Assembly (NCBI GenBank): GCA_913063155.1
Contig: CAJXYU010000001.1
Location: 1 to 64,000 of the forward strand
DNA from: an uncultured Desulfovibrio sp.
Lineage (GTDB): Bacteria; Desulfobacterota; Desulfovibrionia; Desulfovibrionales; Desulfovibrionaceae
DNA length: 64,000 bases
Direction: 5' to 3'
The position numbers were made by a program, and so were the translations under genes. The notes under the pieces were generated by a model. It ran no database searches. It had not been told where the DNA came from and saw only the letters and a program-made list of their open reading frames with translations. Of this stretch, positions 26,691 through 35,154 are shown piece by piece (position 1 is the stretch's first letter; each line of letters begins with the position of its first letter).

Positions 26691-27377
26691 TTATGATTGA
26701 TAGCCGACGTAACTGACATTGAGCGCGTTCACTTCGGAACCGTCGTCCAGGGTGAGAACCACCCCGTCGCTGGTGCTGCTGACCCCGGTGACCGTCCTGG
26801 AGACGGACGTGGTCAGAGAGGTATACTTTCCGTCATCGTCTATCGAGGCGACGGATGCGTAGTAGGTGCCGTCGTCCACTTCATTGCCGTCGGAGTCCGT
26901 ACCGTCCCAACTGAGGGACACAGTTCCGGACGCGATATCGGTCATGGTCACGGTGTCCACGATGTTGCCGCTGGAATCGTAGATGTTGGCGACGACCGCG
27001 GAAGCGTCATCCCCCACCTCGAATGCGAGGCTGGTGACGGAATCGCCCGACTTGACGACGCTGGAGCCTTCGACCACGACCTCCTTGCCCAGGTAGTCCA
27101 TTCCGCTTGAAGCGGCGGCGGTCTCGGTCAGGGTTTCAAGCTGACCGGAAATCTCGCTCAACTGCTCAACCATGGTGTATTGGTTCATCTGGCTGACCAT
27201 TTCGGCGTTATCCATGGGATTGGTTGGATCCTGGTTCTGCAGCTGAGTGGTCAGCAGTGCAAGAAAGTCGTCCGCAGTCAGCGAAGAGCTGCTGTCATCC
27301 GAATAAACTACCGAAGACGAGGAAGACGATGATGACGATGTCAGCGTGTCGTAATAACTGGTGGCATCAACGCTCAT
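26691..27377 (-). CDS. flgD: Hook-scaffolding protein FlgD
   Basis: 228 residues. The conserved LTADDFLALLTTQLQNQDPTNPMDN ... QMNQYTMVEQ segment (about 30-75) defines FlgD, followed by a FlgD-type tudor/Ig-like pair (SLSWDGTDSDGNEVDDGTYYASV). The N-terminus holds a Ser run. FlgD caps the hook during assembly and is lost afterwards. The ATG at 27377, behind AGGAGG, overlaps the end of the sigma-factor gene by 11 bases. Confidence 0.93.
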   Translation of the reverse strand: MSVDATSYYDTLTSSSSSSSSSVVYSDDSSSSLTADDFLALLTTQLQNQDPTNPMDNAEMVSQMNQYTMVEQLSEISGQLETLTETAAASSGMDYLGKEVVVEGSSVVKSGDSVTSLAFEVGDDASAVVANIYDSSGNIVDTVTMTDIASGTVSLSWDGTDSDGNEVDDGTYYASVASIDDDGKYTSLTTSVSRTVTGVSSTSDGVVLTLDDGSEVNALNVSYVGYQS

Positions 27378-27930
27378 GAGATATTCCTCCTTGTTGCGGC
27401 GAGTTGGCGCCGTAATATTTGCGGAGTCTTTCCAAGGCCTGGAATTTGAGGCTCCGGACAGTGCGGACACTGATGCCGAGCGCCTCGGCTATTTCGTGGG
27501 CCACGAGCCCGTCCTTGAAAAACAAGGTGATGACCTGCTCCTGTCTGCGGGTCAGTATTCCTGCAGGCAGGCTGAAGAGAGTTTCGTCCACGCTCTCTCT
27601 TGCTGGGACTCCCTCAGAGTCAAGTGGCGCCGCCTCCTTCCAGTGCATATTTTTCCTGCAGTAATCGACGACAGACGTTCTACAAATTATTGTCAGCCAT
27701 GTAATAAGAGAACTTTTTCCTTCATTATACTTTGACAAGTAGTCATATTTGACCATTTTGAGGGCAATTTCTTGAAAGATGTCATCAACCTCAGAATCAG
27801 AAAGAAACAACTGTTTATACTCGATGAAGTTGTAAATGCTCTTATATATGATCTTAGAACACTTCTTGAACAGTACTTCATATGAGATATGTTCATTACT
27901 GTTTTGTATTTCAGCAACTGCATTGTTCAT
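27367..27930 (-). CDS. Small ECF-like RNA polymerase sigma factor leading the flagellar operon
   Basis: 187 residues from the ATG at 27930, which has GAGAGG upstream; an ATG at 27966 lacks a ribosome site. Region 2 (DDIFQEIALKMVKYDYLSKY ... TWLTIICRTSVVDYCRK) and region 4 (LTRRQEQVITLFFKDGLVAHEIAEALGISVRTVRSLKFQALERLRK) are recognisable; the sigma-3 domain of FliA-type factors is absent, so it is ECF-like. The first two thirds are clearly more AT-rich than flgD. It overlaps flgD, implying co-transcription. It may direct late flagellar genes or autoregulate its operon; no anti-sigma factor gene is adjacent. Confidence 0.85.
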   Translation of the reverse strand: MNNAVAEIQNSNEHISYEVLFKKCSKIIYKSIYNFIEYKQLFLSDSEVDDIFQEIALKMVKYDYLSKYNEGKSSLITWLTIICRTSVVDYCRKNMHWKEAAPLDSEGVPARESVDETLFSLPAGILTRRQEQVITLFFKDGLVAHEIAEALGISVRTVRSLKFQALERLRKYYGANSPQQGGISHER

Positions 27931-28183
27931 ATCTGACCTCTCTGCTTCAAATTGAGCAATGCGCATGCCGTTATACGTTCAAAATTCGTTTAGTATTGTT
28001 TCATAAACATTCATCAAAATTCAGCGACTATTTATTTTCTCTCTTGTTTTCATCTTGAGCAAAAATAAAACGAATAAATCTTAATGAAGAAAGTGAGGCG
28101 TTTCAGATGACTTTCGCACCCTTCGGAAACAGACGGACTGCCCCGGGGGAAACTTCTTCCCCCTTCCGAACGTCATAAGAAAA
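27931..28183. other. AT-rich gap upstream of the sigma-factor operon
   Basis: No gene is seen. About 27965-28090 is strongly AT-rich and should hold the promoter of the sigma-flgD-flgE-flgK-flgL-fliD operon. A FliA-like pair (CTAAA and CGTATAAC on the minus strand, near 27968-27995) has a spacer about five bases too short, so I do not call it. Confidence 0.55.
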
Positions 28184-28213
28184 GGGGCCGGACCGGAAAC
28201 CCGGACCGGCCCC
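28184..28213 (-). terminator. Flagellin gene terminator
   Basis: GGGGCCGG-t-CCGGG and its complement form a long GC stem around a small loop. On the minus strand it is followed by TTTTCTT, 20 bases past the flagellin stop codon. Confidence 0.88.
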
Positions 28214-28232
28214 TTCATTGAGGTTGCACTGA

Positions 28233-29087
28233 CTATCCGATGAGACTCAGGGCCATCTGCGGAAGCGAGTTGGCCTGGGAGAGCATGGAAGTAGCGGCCT
28301 GAGTGATGATCTGCTGCTTGCTGTATTCAGTCATCTCGGTCGCAACGTCCACGTCGGAGATGCGGGACTCAGCTGCCTGCAGGTTTTCGGCTTGGATTTC
28401 CAGGTTGGAAATGGTAGCAGACAGCCTGTTTTCCATGGCGCCGAGGTTGGCGCGGACCTTGTCTTTGGAGACGATGGCGCTGTCCAGCGCGGCCAGGGAA
28501 GCTTCGGCGGCAGCCTGAGTGGACACGGTGTAACCGTCGTCGAGAGTGCTCTGATTGCCGACGCCCAAAGCAGCGGCAGAGCAATCGCTTATGTTAATGG
28601 TGTACTTGTCTTCGGCTTCATCGTTGCCGGTGCCGAAGTGCACGGTCAGCCCGTCGCCGGACAGGTTCCCGTTGAGAAGGTAGATTCCGTTGAAGTCGGT
28701 GGCGCTGGCGATACGGGTGATTTCCGAAGCCATGGCCTGGTATTCGTCATCAATAAGGGCACGCTGTTCATCGGTATAGGTACCGGTTGCAGCCTGCTCG
28801 GCAAGCTCCTTCATGCGGATGAGTTTTTCGTCGATGACCGAGAGAGCGCCGTCCGCGGTCTGGATCATGGAGATGCCGTCGTTGGCGTTGCGGACCCCCT
28901 GTCCCAGCGTGGAGACATCCGAACGCATCAGTTCGCGAACAGCCAGGCCGGCTGCGTCGTCGGAAGCGCTGTTGACCCGCAGGCCCGAAGACAGCTTTTC
29001 CGTGGAAGAGCTCAGAGCGCTGTAAGAGTCGTTGAGATGCCTTGCCGCCGAGTTCGCCATAAGGTTGTTGTTAACGACGAGTGACAT
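28233..29087 (-). CDS. fliC: Flagellin
   Basis: 284 residues, a compact flagellin with only the conserved D0/D1 parts and a short centre. The N-terminus (LVVNNNLMANSAARHLNDSY; SSGLRVNSASDDAAGLAVRELMRS) and the C-terminus (DVDVATEMTEYSKQQIITQAATSMLSQANSLPQMALSLI) are canonical. It is a single transcription unit with its own terminator and an ample ribosome site (AGGAGG). No FliS, FlaG or FliW gene is in the window. Confidence 0.96.
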   Translation of the reverse strand: MSLVVNNNLMANSAARHLNDSYSALSSSTEKLSSGLRVNSASDDAAGLAVRELMRSDVSTLGQGVRNANDGISMIQTADGALSVIDEKLIRMKELAEQAATGTYTDEQRALIDDEYQAMASEITRIASATDFNGIYLLNGNLSGDGLTVHFGTGNDEAEDKYTINISDCSAAALGVGNQSTLDDGYTVSTQAAAEASLAALDSAIVSKDKVRANLGAMENRLSATISNLEIQAENLQAAESRISDVDVATEMTEYSKQQIITQAATSMLSQANSLPQMALSLIG

Positions 29088-29194
29088 AGTTGATTCCTCC
29101 TTGAGTAGTTATGCATCCATGCGTTCGCTCTTCCCCGGCGGGAGGAGCGGTAAACTGTCCAGTTATACGGAGGAGACACTGCATATCGTTTAGA

Positions 29195-29211
29195 GAGGAA
29201 ATTTTTTCCTC
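29195..29211. promoter_or_regulatory. Perfect dyad upstream of flagellin
   Basis: GAGGAAA and TTTCCTC form a perfect 7-3-7 inverted repeat about 110 bases upstream of the flagellin start. It overlaps a minus-strand CTAAACGATAT sequence that resembles a FliA -10 (CGATAA). It may be an operator in the flagellin promoter; evidence is positional only. Confidence 0.35.
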
Positions 29212-29345
29212 GAAGGGCCCCTGCAGCAAAAATCAAGATTTATACATGCCATCTTAATCTTTCTTAATATTATTTACATTAATTAATAAATTATTGATTT
29301 CAATATTTACACTGAATAATTACTATCGATACGAAGGAGAGGTAC

Positions 29346-30071
29346 ATGAACAACATATTACTTATAGATGATGATCCCGAGTTGGCGGAAATGCTCACCA
29401 GCTATCTCGAGGGGGAAGGATTTATTCTCGAAGCCGCCTTTGACGGAAGGACCGGGCTGGAAAAAATCGACACAGGAGAGCACGAGCTCATCCTTTTGGA
29501 CGTAATGCTGCCGGACATGAGCGGCTTCAACGTGCTTTCCTCCCTGCGGAACAACCACTCCGGCCCCCCCGTTATCATGCTCACCGGGCGAGGTGAGGAA
29601 ATCGACCGGGTCGTAGGCCTGGAAATGGGGGCGGACGACTATATTGCCAAGCCCTTCCCTCTGCGGGAGCTGCTGGCCAGGATGCGCGCCGTGCTCAGGC
29701 GCTACGAAACCGGGCGCAGGGAAAGCGAGGCTGTGCCCACCCCGCCCGCCAACAGGATTATGGAATTCGGCGACGTCACCCTCAACCTGAGCGCCCGGAC
29801 TCTGAGTCTGGAAAACTCCGCCATTCATCTTACCTCCACGGAGTTCGACCTCATCGAGCAGTTGGCCCTGAACATGGGCAACATCGTGGAGCGAACCGCT
29901 CTCATGGAGAAGGCCCTGGGAAGGGACGTGGAGTTCGACGACTACGTGCTCAACGTTCACATGAGCAACCTGCGCAAGAAGCTGGGCGGCCATGTAAGCA
30001 TCAAGACAATTCGTGGACGAGGTTACCTGCTTGCTCCCCCAGCTGTGGAGCCGGCCAATGGGGTGCGGTAG
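29346..30071 (+). CDS. OmpR-type response regulator
   Basis: 241 residues. Receiver domain 1-120 with acidic Asp8/Asp9, phosphoacceptor Asp52 (LLDVMLPDMSG) and the conserved Lys in IAKPF; winged-helix DNA-binding domain from about 140 (LTSTEFDLIEQLALNMGNIV ... VHMSNLRKKLG ... IKTIRGRGYLL). A strong ribosome site (GAAGGAG) precedes it. It begins a four-gene overlapping operon with a TonB-dependent receptor, a YfiR-like protein and a histidine kinase, the last being the probable phosphate donor. Confidence 0.92.
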   Translation: MNNILLIDDDPELAEMLTSYLEGEGFILEAAFDGRTGLEKIDTGEHELILLDVMLPDMSGFNVLSSLRNNHSGPPVIMLTGRGEEIDRVVGLEMGADDYIAKPFPLRELLARMRAVLRRYETGRRESEAVPTPPANRIMEFGDVTLNLSARTLSLENSAIHLTSTEFDLIEQLALNMGNIVERTALMEKALGRDVEFDDYVLNVHMSNLRKKLGGHVSIKTIRGRGYLLAPPAVEPANGVR

Positions 30072-31962
30072 GCTCGTCGCAGCCTTTCTGCTCATCACGA
30101 CGCTTTTGGCGGCCTCGCCCGCCGCAGGGCAGGGAAACGGCACCAGGGCCCTGGACGACCTGGATCTCGAAGAACTCATGGATGTGGAGGTGGTCAGCGC
30201 CACCCGCCGCAACGAGCCCCTTTCCCAGGTGCCCGGCGCCATCACCGTGCTGGACGAGGAAGACATCTTCCGTTCAGGCGCCACTTCCATTCCCGAAATC
30301 CTGAAGCTCGTACCGGGTGTGCACGTGGCCCAGATGGACACGGAAAGCTGGGCCGTGGGCGTACGCGGCTTCAACGGCCCTCGCAGCATCAAACATCTGG
30401 TGATGGTGGACGGCAGACCCATAGCTTCTCCTTCGATGGCGGGTGTGCAGTGGGCCAACAACAACATTCCCGTGAGCATGATCAAGCGTGTGGAGGTGGT
30501 CCGCGGCACCTGGACCAGCCTCTGGGGCGCGGATTCGTTCACCGGCGTCATCAACATCATCACCAAAGACGCCTCCGAGACCCAGGGAGGGCAATCCGTG
30601 ACCACGGCAGGCAGCACGGGTGCGGAGGAAATGATCCGGTACGGGGATAAACTGGGAGAAAGCGGACATTACCGCATCTATGGAATAGGGGCCTACAAGA
30701 CGGGCAGCAAGCTCACAAACGACAAAGCCAGTAAACGCAAGCATGGCGGGGGAGGTTTCAGGGCCGACTGGACCAACGCCTATACCGACGCCCTGTCGCT
30801 GCAAGGAGAATTTTCCGCATCCACCGAGGAAAGTCCTCCAGGCGGCGACCAATTCGAGCCCTACACAAAAGAACGCGACAACTATCTCGGTTATATGCAG
30901 TTCGTCTGGGACCGGGCCACCGGCCTGGACGCCAACCTGCGGTACAGAACGTCCTACACCAGGGAAAAAGACCACATCGGCGACATGCTCGGCATCGTCA
31001 ATATCTGGGACATGGAGTTGCAGCACGCGGCCGAGCAGGCCGGACTCCACCGCTTCACCTGGGGACTGGGCGGCCGGTATTTCTGGGACGACCATGTCAG
31101 CGGCGAAAGCGTGAGCACCGACAAGGAGCGCGAATACAATTTCACCACGAACGCCTTTGCGCAGGACAGGATCACCCTTGTCCCGCAGAACCTGTTCCTC
31201 TTCCTGGGCGCCAAGCTGGATTACTTCGGAAGCGAACAGGTCGAGATACAGCCCTCGGCCAGACTCCTCTACACCCTGGACCGGGAGGAATACTGGCTGG
31301 CCCTGTCCCGCGCCGCTCGAACGGACAACCGCTGGCAGCGCCACGGCAGCTACACCATCAAACATAGGGACGAGACGTACACGGTCGTCCCTTCGGACAA
31401 CCTGGACACGGAAAAATTCTACTCCCTGGAAGGAGGATACCGACGCATCCTCTCCGAAGGTCTGCGCTTCGACACCTCACTGTACATCAACAGATACGAG
31501 GACATGACCATCCTCAACCTGGACCCGTCCACCCATATCGCCACCGTGGACAACTCGCTGGAAGGCACCGCCTACGGCATGGAATCCCAGCTGGAGTGGG
31601 AAAGCTCGCCATGGCTGACCCTCAAGCCGTCCGTGAGCCTCATCTACCAGGACATTGAAATGGCCGATATTCAGCTGGAGGGGGAATCCCTGCCCAACGC
31701 GGGATTCGGCACCGAAATCAAACTGCAGGCCCTGACGAATCCTACGGAAAACACAGGGTTCGATCTGCTCGTAGGCTATGTGGACGCCCCCACGGCCAGA
31801 AACTTGCCGGGTTACTTTACTTTGGACGCCCATGCATCATGGAAGGTTACAGATTCATTGATGCTGGAACTGATAGGGAAAAACCTTGGCGGGAGCCGTG
31901 AGCAATTCTCCTCCCTGGAGATCGGCCCCAGCCTGGACCTGAGGGTAACATGGGATTTCTGA
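30058..31962 (+). CDS. TonB-dependent outer-membrane receptor
   Basis: 634 residues from the ATG at 30058, overlapping the response-regulator gene by 14 bases. A signal peptide (GRLVAAFLLITTLLAASPAAGQ) is followed by a plug domain (VSATRRNEPLSQVPGAITVLDEEDI; VRGTWTSLWGADSFTGVINIIT) and a 22-strand barrel ending in a terminal Phe (LDLRVTWDF). No clear TonB box or N-terminal signalling domain is seen before the plug. The substrate is unknown. Co-transcription with regulators suggests a receptor tied to signalling rather than a plain siderophore system. Confidence 0.9.
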   Translation: MGCGRLVAAFLLITTLLAASPAAGQGNGTRALDDLDLEELMDVEVVSATRRNEPLSQVPGAITVLDEEDIFRSGATSIPEILKLVPGVHVAQMDTESWAVGVRGFNGPRSIKHLVMVDGRPIASPSMAGVQWANNNIPVSMIKRVEVVRGTWTSLWGADSFTGVINIITKDASETQGGQSVTTAGSTGAEEMIRYGDKLGESGHYRIYGIGAYKTGSKLTNDKASKRKHGGGGFRADWTNAYTDALSLQGEFSASTEESPPGGDQFEPYTKERDNYLGYMQFVWDRATGLDANLRYRTSYTREKDHIGDMLGIVNIWDMELQHAAEQAGLHRFTWGLGGRYFWDDHVSGESVSTDKEREYNFTTNAFAQDRITLVPQNLFLFLGAKLDYFGSEQVEIQPSARLLYTLDREEYWLALSRAARTDNRWQRHGSYTIKHRDETYTVVPSDNLDTEKFYSLEGGYRRILSEGLRFDTSLYINRYEDMTILNLDPSTHIATVDNSLEGTAYGMESQLEWESSPWLTLKPSVSLIYQDIEMADIQLEGESLPNAGFGTEIKLQALTNPTENTGFDLLVGYVDAPTARNLPGYFTLDAHASWKVTDSLMLELIGKNLGGSREQFSSLEIGPSLDLRVTWDF

Positions 31963-32501
31963 CCAGAGCGCCAACCGTCCTGCTGGCGTTGGTCCTGGCC
32001 GGGGTATGTCTTCTGTCCCCCACCGGGTCCTCCGGCGGACAACACAGGCTGAGCGCCACAGGCGACCAGCTCAGGGCGCTTTTTGTCCAACGCCTGGTCA
32101 AATACGTTGCCTGGCCGGAACCCGATCGTCCCAAACAAGGCGAACCGTTCATCATAGCGGCCACCAATCCCGACCTTCTCAGGCCCTACTTCGAGGGCGA
32201 TGCCGGAGCCTCCTTCAAACTGGTACAATGGCCCGTGGAAAAGTGCCACGTGTTGGTCATGACCGGAACTCCGGAACGATCCGTGGCCGCAATCATGAAG
32301 CAGTTGGAGGGTCGCCCCATCCTCTCCGTGGGGCAGAATCCAATGAACCCACGCCTTGGCGTGATCGTCAATTTCGTCAAACTTCGGGGAAAATTCAAGC
32401 TGCAGATCAACCCGCAGGCGGCCGGCGAAGCTGGTCTGGCCATCAGCTCCCGGCTCATGAACATCGCCATCATTTACAGAGGGGACGAAAGTGCCCGATA
32501 A
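31950..32501 (+). CDS. YfiR/DUF4154-family periplasmic protein
   Basis: 183 residues with a cleavable signal (TVLLALVLAGVCLLSPTGSSG) and the YfiR core: LRALFVQRLVKYVAWPEPD, a central VEKCHVLVMTG, RPILSVGQNPMNPRLGVIVNFVKLRGKFKLQINPQAAGEAGLAISSRLMNIA. In Pseudomonas, YfiR is a periplasmic repressor of a membrane-bound diguanylate cyclase. Here the neighbouring membrane protein is a histidine kinase, so YfiR probably modulates that sensor. It overlaps the receptor gene by 13 bases and the kinase gene by 11. Confidence 0.88.
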   Translation: MGFLTRAPTVLLALVLAGVCLLSPTGSSGGQHRLSATGDQLRALFVQRLVKYVAWPEPDRPKQGEPFIIAATNPDLLRPYFEGDAGASFKLVQWPVEKCHVLVMTGTPERSVAAIMKQLEGRPILSVGQNPMNPRLGVIVNFVKLRGKFKLQINPQAAGEAGLAISSRLMNIAIIYRGDESAR

Positions 32502-34011
32502 GCCGTTCACTCCCCTGGGCCGTAAACTCGTTGCCGCCATCATGGGCACCACATTGTTGGCGCTGGTGCTCTCCTTCGTGCTCAACATCCTGCCCATGGC
32601 CTACAGCTACCGCATGAACATCACGGCCAAGGCCCAGTCCCTGACCGAACTCATGGCCACATCGCTGGTGGCGGCCATCGACTTTCAGGACGCCTCGGCA
32701 GCAAAAGAGAACCTGGCCACCCTCACCCTGGTACCCAATGTCACAGGGGCTGCCGTGTACAATGAAGACAACGACCTTTTCGCCGCCTACGGTTCCCCTC
32801 CCGCCCCCACACCGGCACAGGCGCTCACCACCCGGGCCAGCCTTTCCGACCTGCTGGTGGCCGTGCCCGTGAAAAGCGCGGACCACAGCACCGTGCTGGT
32901 CATCGAATTCACCCTGACCGAGCAATGGTCCGCCTTGGAAAACTATGTATTCCTGGCTCTTACTGTATTTCTCGTGGTCCTGATCATTTGCTTCAAAGTG
33001 GCGGGTTTTTTCCGGAGGCAGCTGGAAGGCCCGCTCCAGAAAATGACGGAGACCATCTCGGGAATCTCAAGCAGCAAGGACTATTCTCGACGCGTCTCCC
33101 ACGTGAGCAATGACGAACTGGGCATGCTCGTGCACGAATTCAACGCCATGCTCCGGGAGATCCAGACCCGCGACGCGGAACTCAACCGGCACCAGGAACA
33201 CCTGGAGCACATGGTGCAGGAACGTACCCTGGAGCTTGAAGCCAGCCAGCAGGAACTGCTCCGGAAAAACCAGCTCCTGGTCCTGGAGATTCAGCGGAGG
33301 GGCAAGGCGGAAATGATCAAGGACGAGATCGAACGCATCAACCGGCACGACCTCAAGTCCGGGCTGAGCCTGGTCATCGGGTATCCCGAACTGCTGCTCA
33401 AGCAGGGCGGCCTGACCCAGGAACAATCCAAAATGCTGCGCCGCGTCAGTGCAGCCGGCTACAGGATGCTGGACATGATCCAAAACCAGCTCAACATATT
33501 CAAGATGGAAAAGGGCATCTACACCCTGAATTTGTCCCCCCAGGACGGTGTGGAGATCGTCTGTGCCCTGGAAGAGGAATTCACTCCCCTGCTGGCCAGC
33601 CAAGGGGTCAGCCTGGACATCACCCTGAACGGGCGAGAAGTGATCGGAGACGAAAGCATGATGCTCAACGGCGAGGGCCCCTTGGTGCGCGCCATGCTCA
33701 GAAACCTGATCCAAAACGCAATAGAGGCCTGCAACAAGGGGGACAGGGTCAGCATCGAACTGGAAGACTCCAGTTCCACATGCATCACCATAGCCAACCC
33801 CACCCCGGTACCCGTGGAAATCCGCCGTCGCTTCTTCGAAAAATACACCACGTTCGGCAAGGAAAACGGCACGGGGCTGGGAACCTATTTCGCTTCGCTC
33901 ATCGCCAGGCTGCACGGGGCGAACATCGCAATGAATACGGACGACACAACCGGCACCGTCATCCGCATCCTGTGGAAAGGCCCCATCCAACAGAGAAAAA
34001 CGAGCAACTGA
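32491..34011 (+). CDS. Membrane sensor histidine kinase (YfiN-like periplasmic sensor)
   Basis: 506 residues. A first membrane helix (LVAAIMGTTLLALVLSFVLNILPMAYSY) and a second (about 150-175) flank a periplasmic domain that resembles the CHASE8-type sensor partnered by YfiR. HAMP follows, then a coiled coil, the phosphoacceptor His in INRHDLKSGLSLVIGY and an ATPase with N box NLIQNAIEA and G2 GTGLGTYF. The usual DxGxG of the G1 box is replaced by ANPTPVP, a variant seen in some kinases. It ends the operon started by the OmpR-type regulator. Confidence 0.88.
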   Translation: MPDKPFTPLGRKLVAAIMGTTLLALVLSFVLNILPMAYSYRMNITAKAQSLTELMATSLVAAIDFQDASAAKENLATLTLVPNVTGAAVYNEDNDLFAAYGSPPAPTPAQALTTRASLSDLLVAVPVKSADHSTVLVIEFTLTEQWSALENYVFLALTVFLVVLIICFKVAGFFRRQLEGPLQKMTETISGISSSKDYSRRVSHVSNDELGMLVHEFNAMLREIQTRDAELNRHQEHLEHMVQERTLELEASQQELLRKNQLLVLEIQRRGKAEMIKDEIERINRHDLKSGLSLVIGYPELLLKQGGLTQEQSKMLRRVSAAGYRMLDMIQNQLNIFKMEKGIYTLNLSPQDGVEIVCALEEEFTPLLASQGVSLDITLNGREVIGDESMMLNGEGPLVRAMLRNLIQNAIEACNKGDRVSIELEDSSSTCITIANPTPVPVEIRRRFFEKYTTFGKENGTGLGTYFASLIARLHGANIAMNTDDTTGTVIRILWKGPIQQRKTSN

Positions 34012-34020
34012 TCCGGTTCG

Positions 34021-35154
34021 CTACGATTCCACGATTTCCAGGGGAACCAGGGCGCGAATCGTCTCGGGCAGCCGCCGGGCCTTCATGAAGTTGCCGATAC
34101 GCATGATCGCGGTCTCGGTCACTTCGGTGCCTTCGGCCATGAGGTGCACCTCGTCCACGCTCCACAGGGCCTCGTCCAGAATCATGCCCGGCCGCAGTTC
34201 CCCAAGTTCCAGCTCCCGACGAACGTATCCCTCTTCGCCCGCGGTTCCCCGCTCCAGCACGTCCACGATCTTCAAGTCGTAGACGCCCTCGCGCTGGCGC
34301 AGGGTGTCGATGGCGTCCTGTTTTTCCAGCCCGCGCTGCACCAGCGCGTCGTAATCCAGGCAGACCTTGAGAATACGCGCCTCCACCGGCATGGTGGGGT
34401 TGTCGGCCAGACTGTCATTCTGGTGCCTGATGATTTCGGACACCTTGTCCATGCGTGGAATCCGGGCCAGCATTCCGGCGGTCACGCCCGGATGCCTGTC
34501 GAAGCTCTGCTGTTCCTCATCGGTCAATCCCCTGCCTTCGTAAATCTTTTTCAACAGGGTATCCGTAAGGGTGACGCATCCCAATTGGCAGAGCATGGCT
34601 GCAAGGTCCAGGTTGAGCAGCTGCTTGAGGTTCAGGTGATGCCCGATGTACCCGGCCAAGCGTTTGACGCGTTCGCTTCGGCCGAAGGCCTCGGGATTGA
34701 TCAGCCCGAGAATGTCGGTGAGTACCCGGATGCTGCCCCGCAAGGTGCCGCGCAAGAGTTCGCGCTCTGCCACCACCAGGGAATACTGTTCCAGGGCGAC
34801 CTCCAGGGTGCGAATCATCTCGTCTATGGGAGTGGGCTTGGTCATGAACCGAAAAACAGCACCTTCATTCACGGCGGCAATGGCCGACTCCAGGTCCGCA
34901 TGACCGGTGAACATGACCCGCACGGTATCCGGAGACAGGGCCTGCACCTTGGAAAGAAAGGTGATCCCGTCCATTTTCGGCATTTTCAGATCCGAGACCA
35001 CCACGGCGTACGGTCCGGACTCCCCGACCTTCTGCAATCCTTCCTCAGGCCCCAAAGCCGTCTCCACCTTGAAGCGCTTGCGCAGGGAAGCCTTGTAGGT
35101 GTCAAGGATGTTTTGCTCATCATCGACAAAAAGAACTTTCCGGTCGTTTCTCAT
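34021..35154 (-). CDS. Response regulator with degenerate HD-GYP-like output
   Basis: 377 residues from the ATG at 35154, which overlaps the upstream stop as ATGA. The receiver domain (1-120) has Asp55 in VVSDLKMPKMDG. The C-terminal part follows the HD-GYP plan (RVKRLAGYIGHHL ... SFDRHPGVTAGMLARIP ... EIIRHQNDS), but the catalytic HD of 'LLHDIGK' reads LCQLGCV. Hydrolysis of cyclic di-GMP is therefore unlikely; a binding or signalling role is more probable. It forms an operon with the REC-HDOD and kinase genes. Related REC-HD proteins often regulate motility or attachment. Confidence 0.85.
   Translation of the reverse strand: MRNDRKVLFVDDEQNILDTYKASLRKRFKVETALGPEEGLQKVGESGPYAVVVSDLKMPKMDGITFLSKVQALSPDTVRVMFTGHADLESAIAAVNEGAVFRFMTKPTPIDEMIRTLEVALEQYSLVVAERELLRGTLRGSIRVLTDILGLINPEAFGRSERVKRLAGYIGHHLNLKQLLNLDLAAMLCQLGCVTLTDTLLKKIYEGRGLTDEEQQSFDRHPGVTAGMLARIPRMDKVSEIIRHQNDSLADNPTMPVEARILKVCLDYDALVQRGLEKQDAIDTLRQREGVYDLKIVDVLERGTAGEEGYVRRELELGELRPGMILDEALWSVDEVHLMAEGTEVTETAIMRIGNFMKARRLPETIRALVPLEIVES

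Noticed and set aside
27968-27995. FliA-type promoter before the sigma-factor gene
   Set aside because: The -35 and -10 like sequences are about five bases too close.
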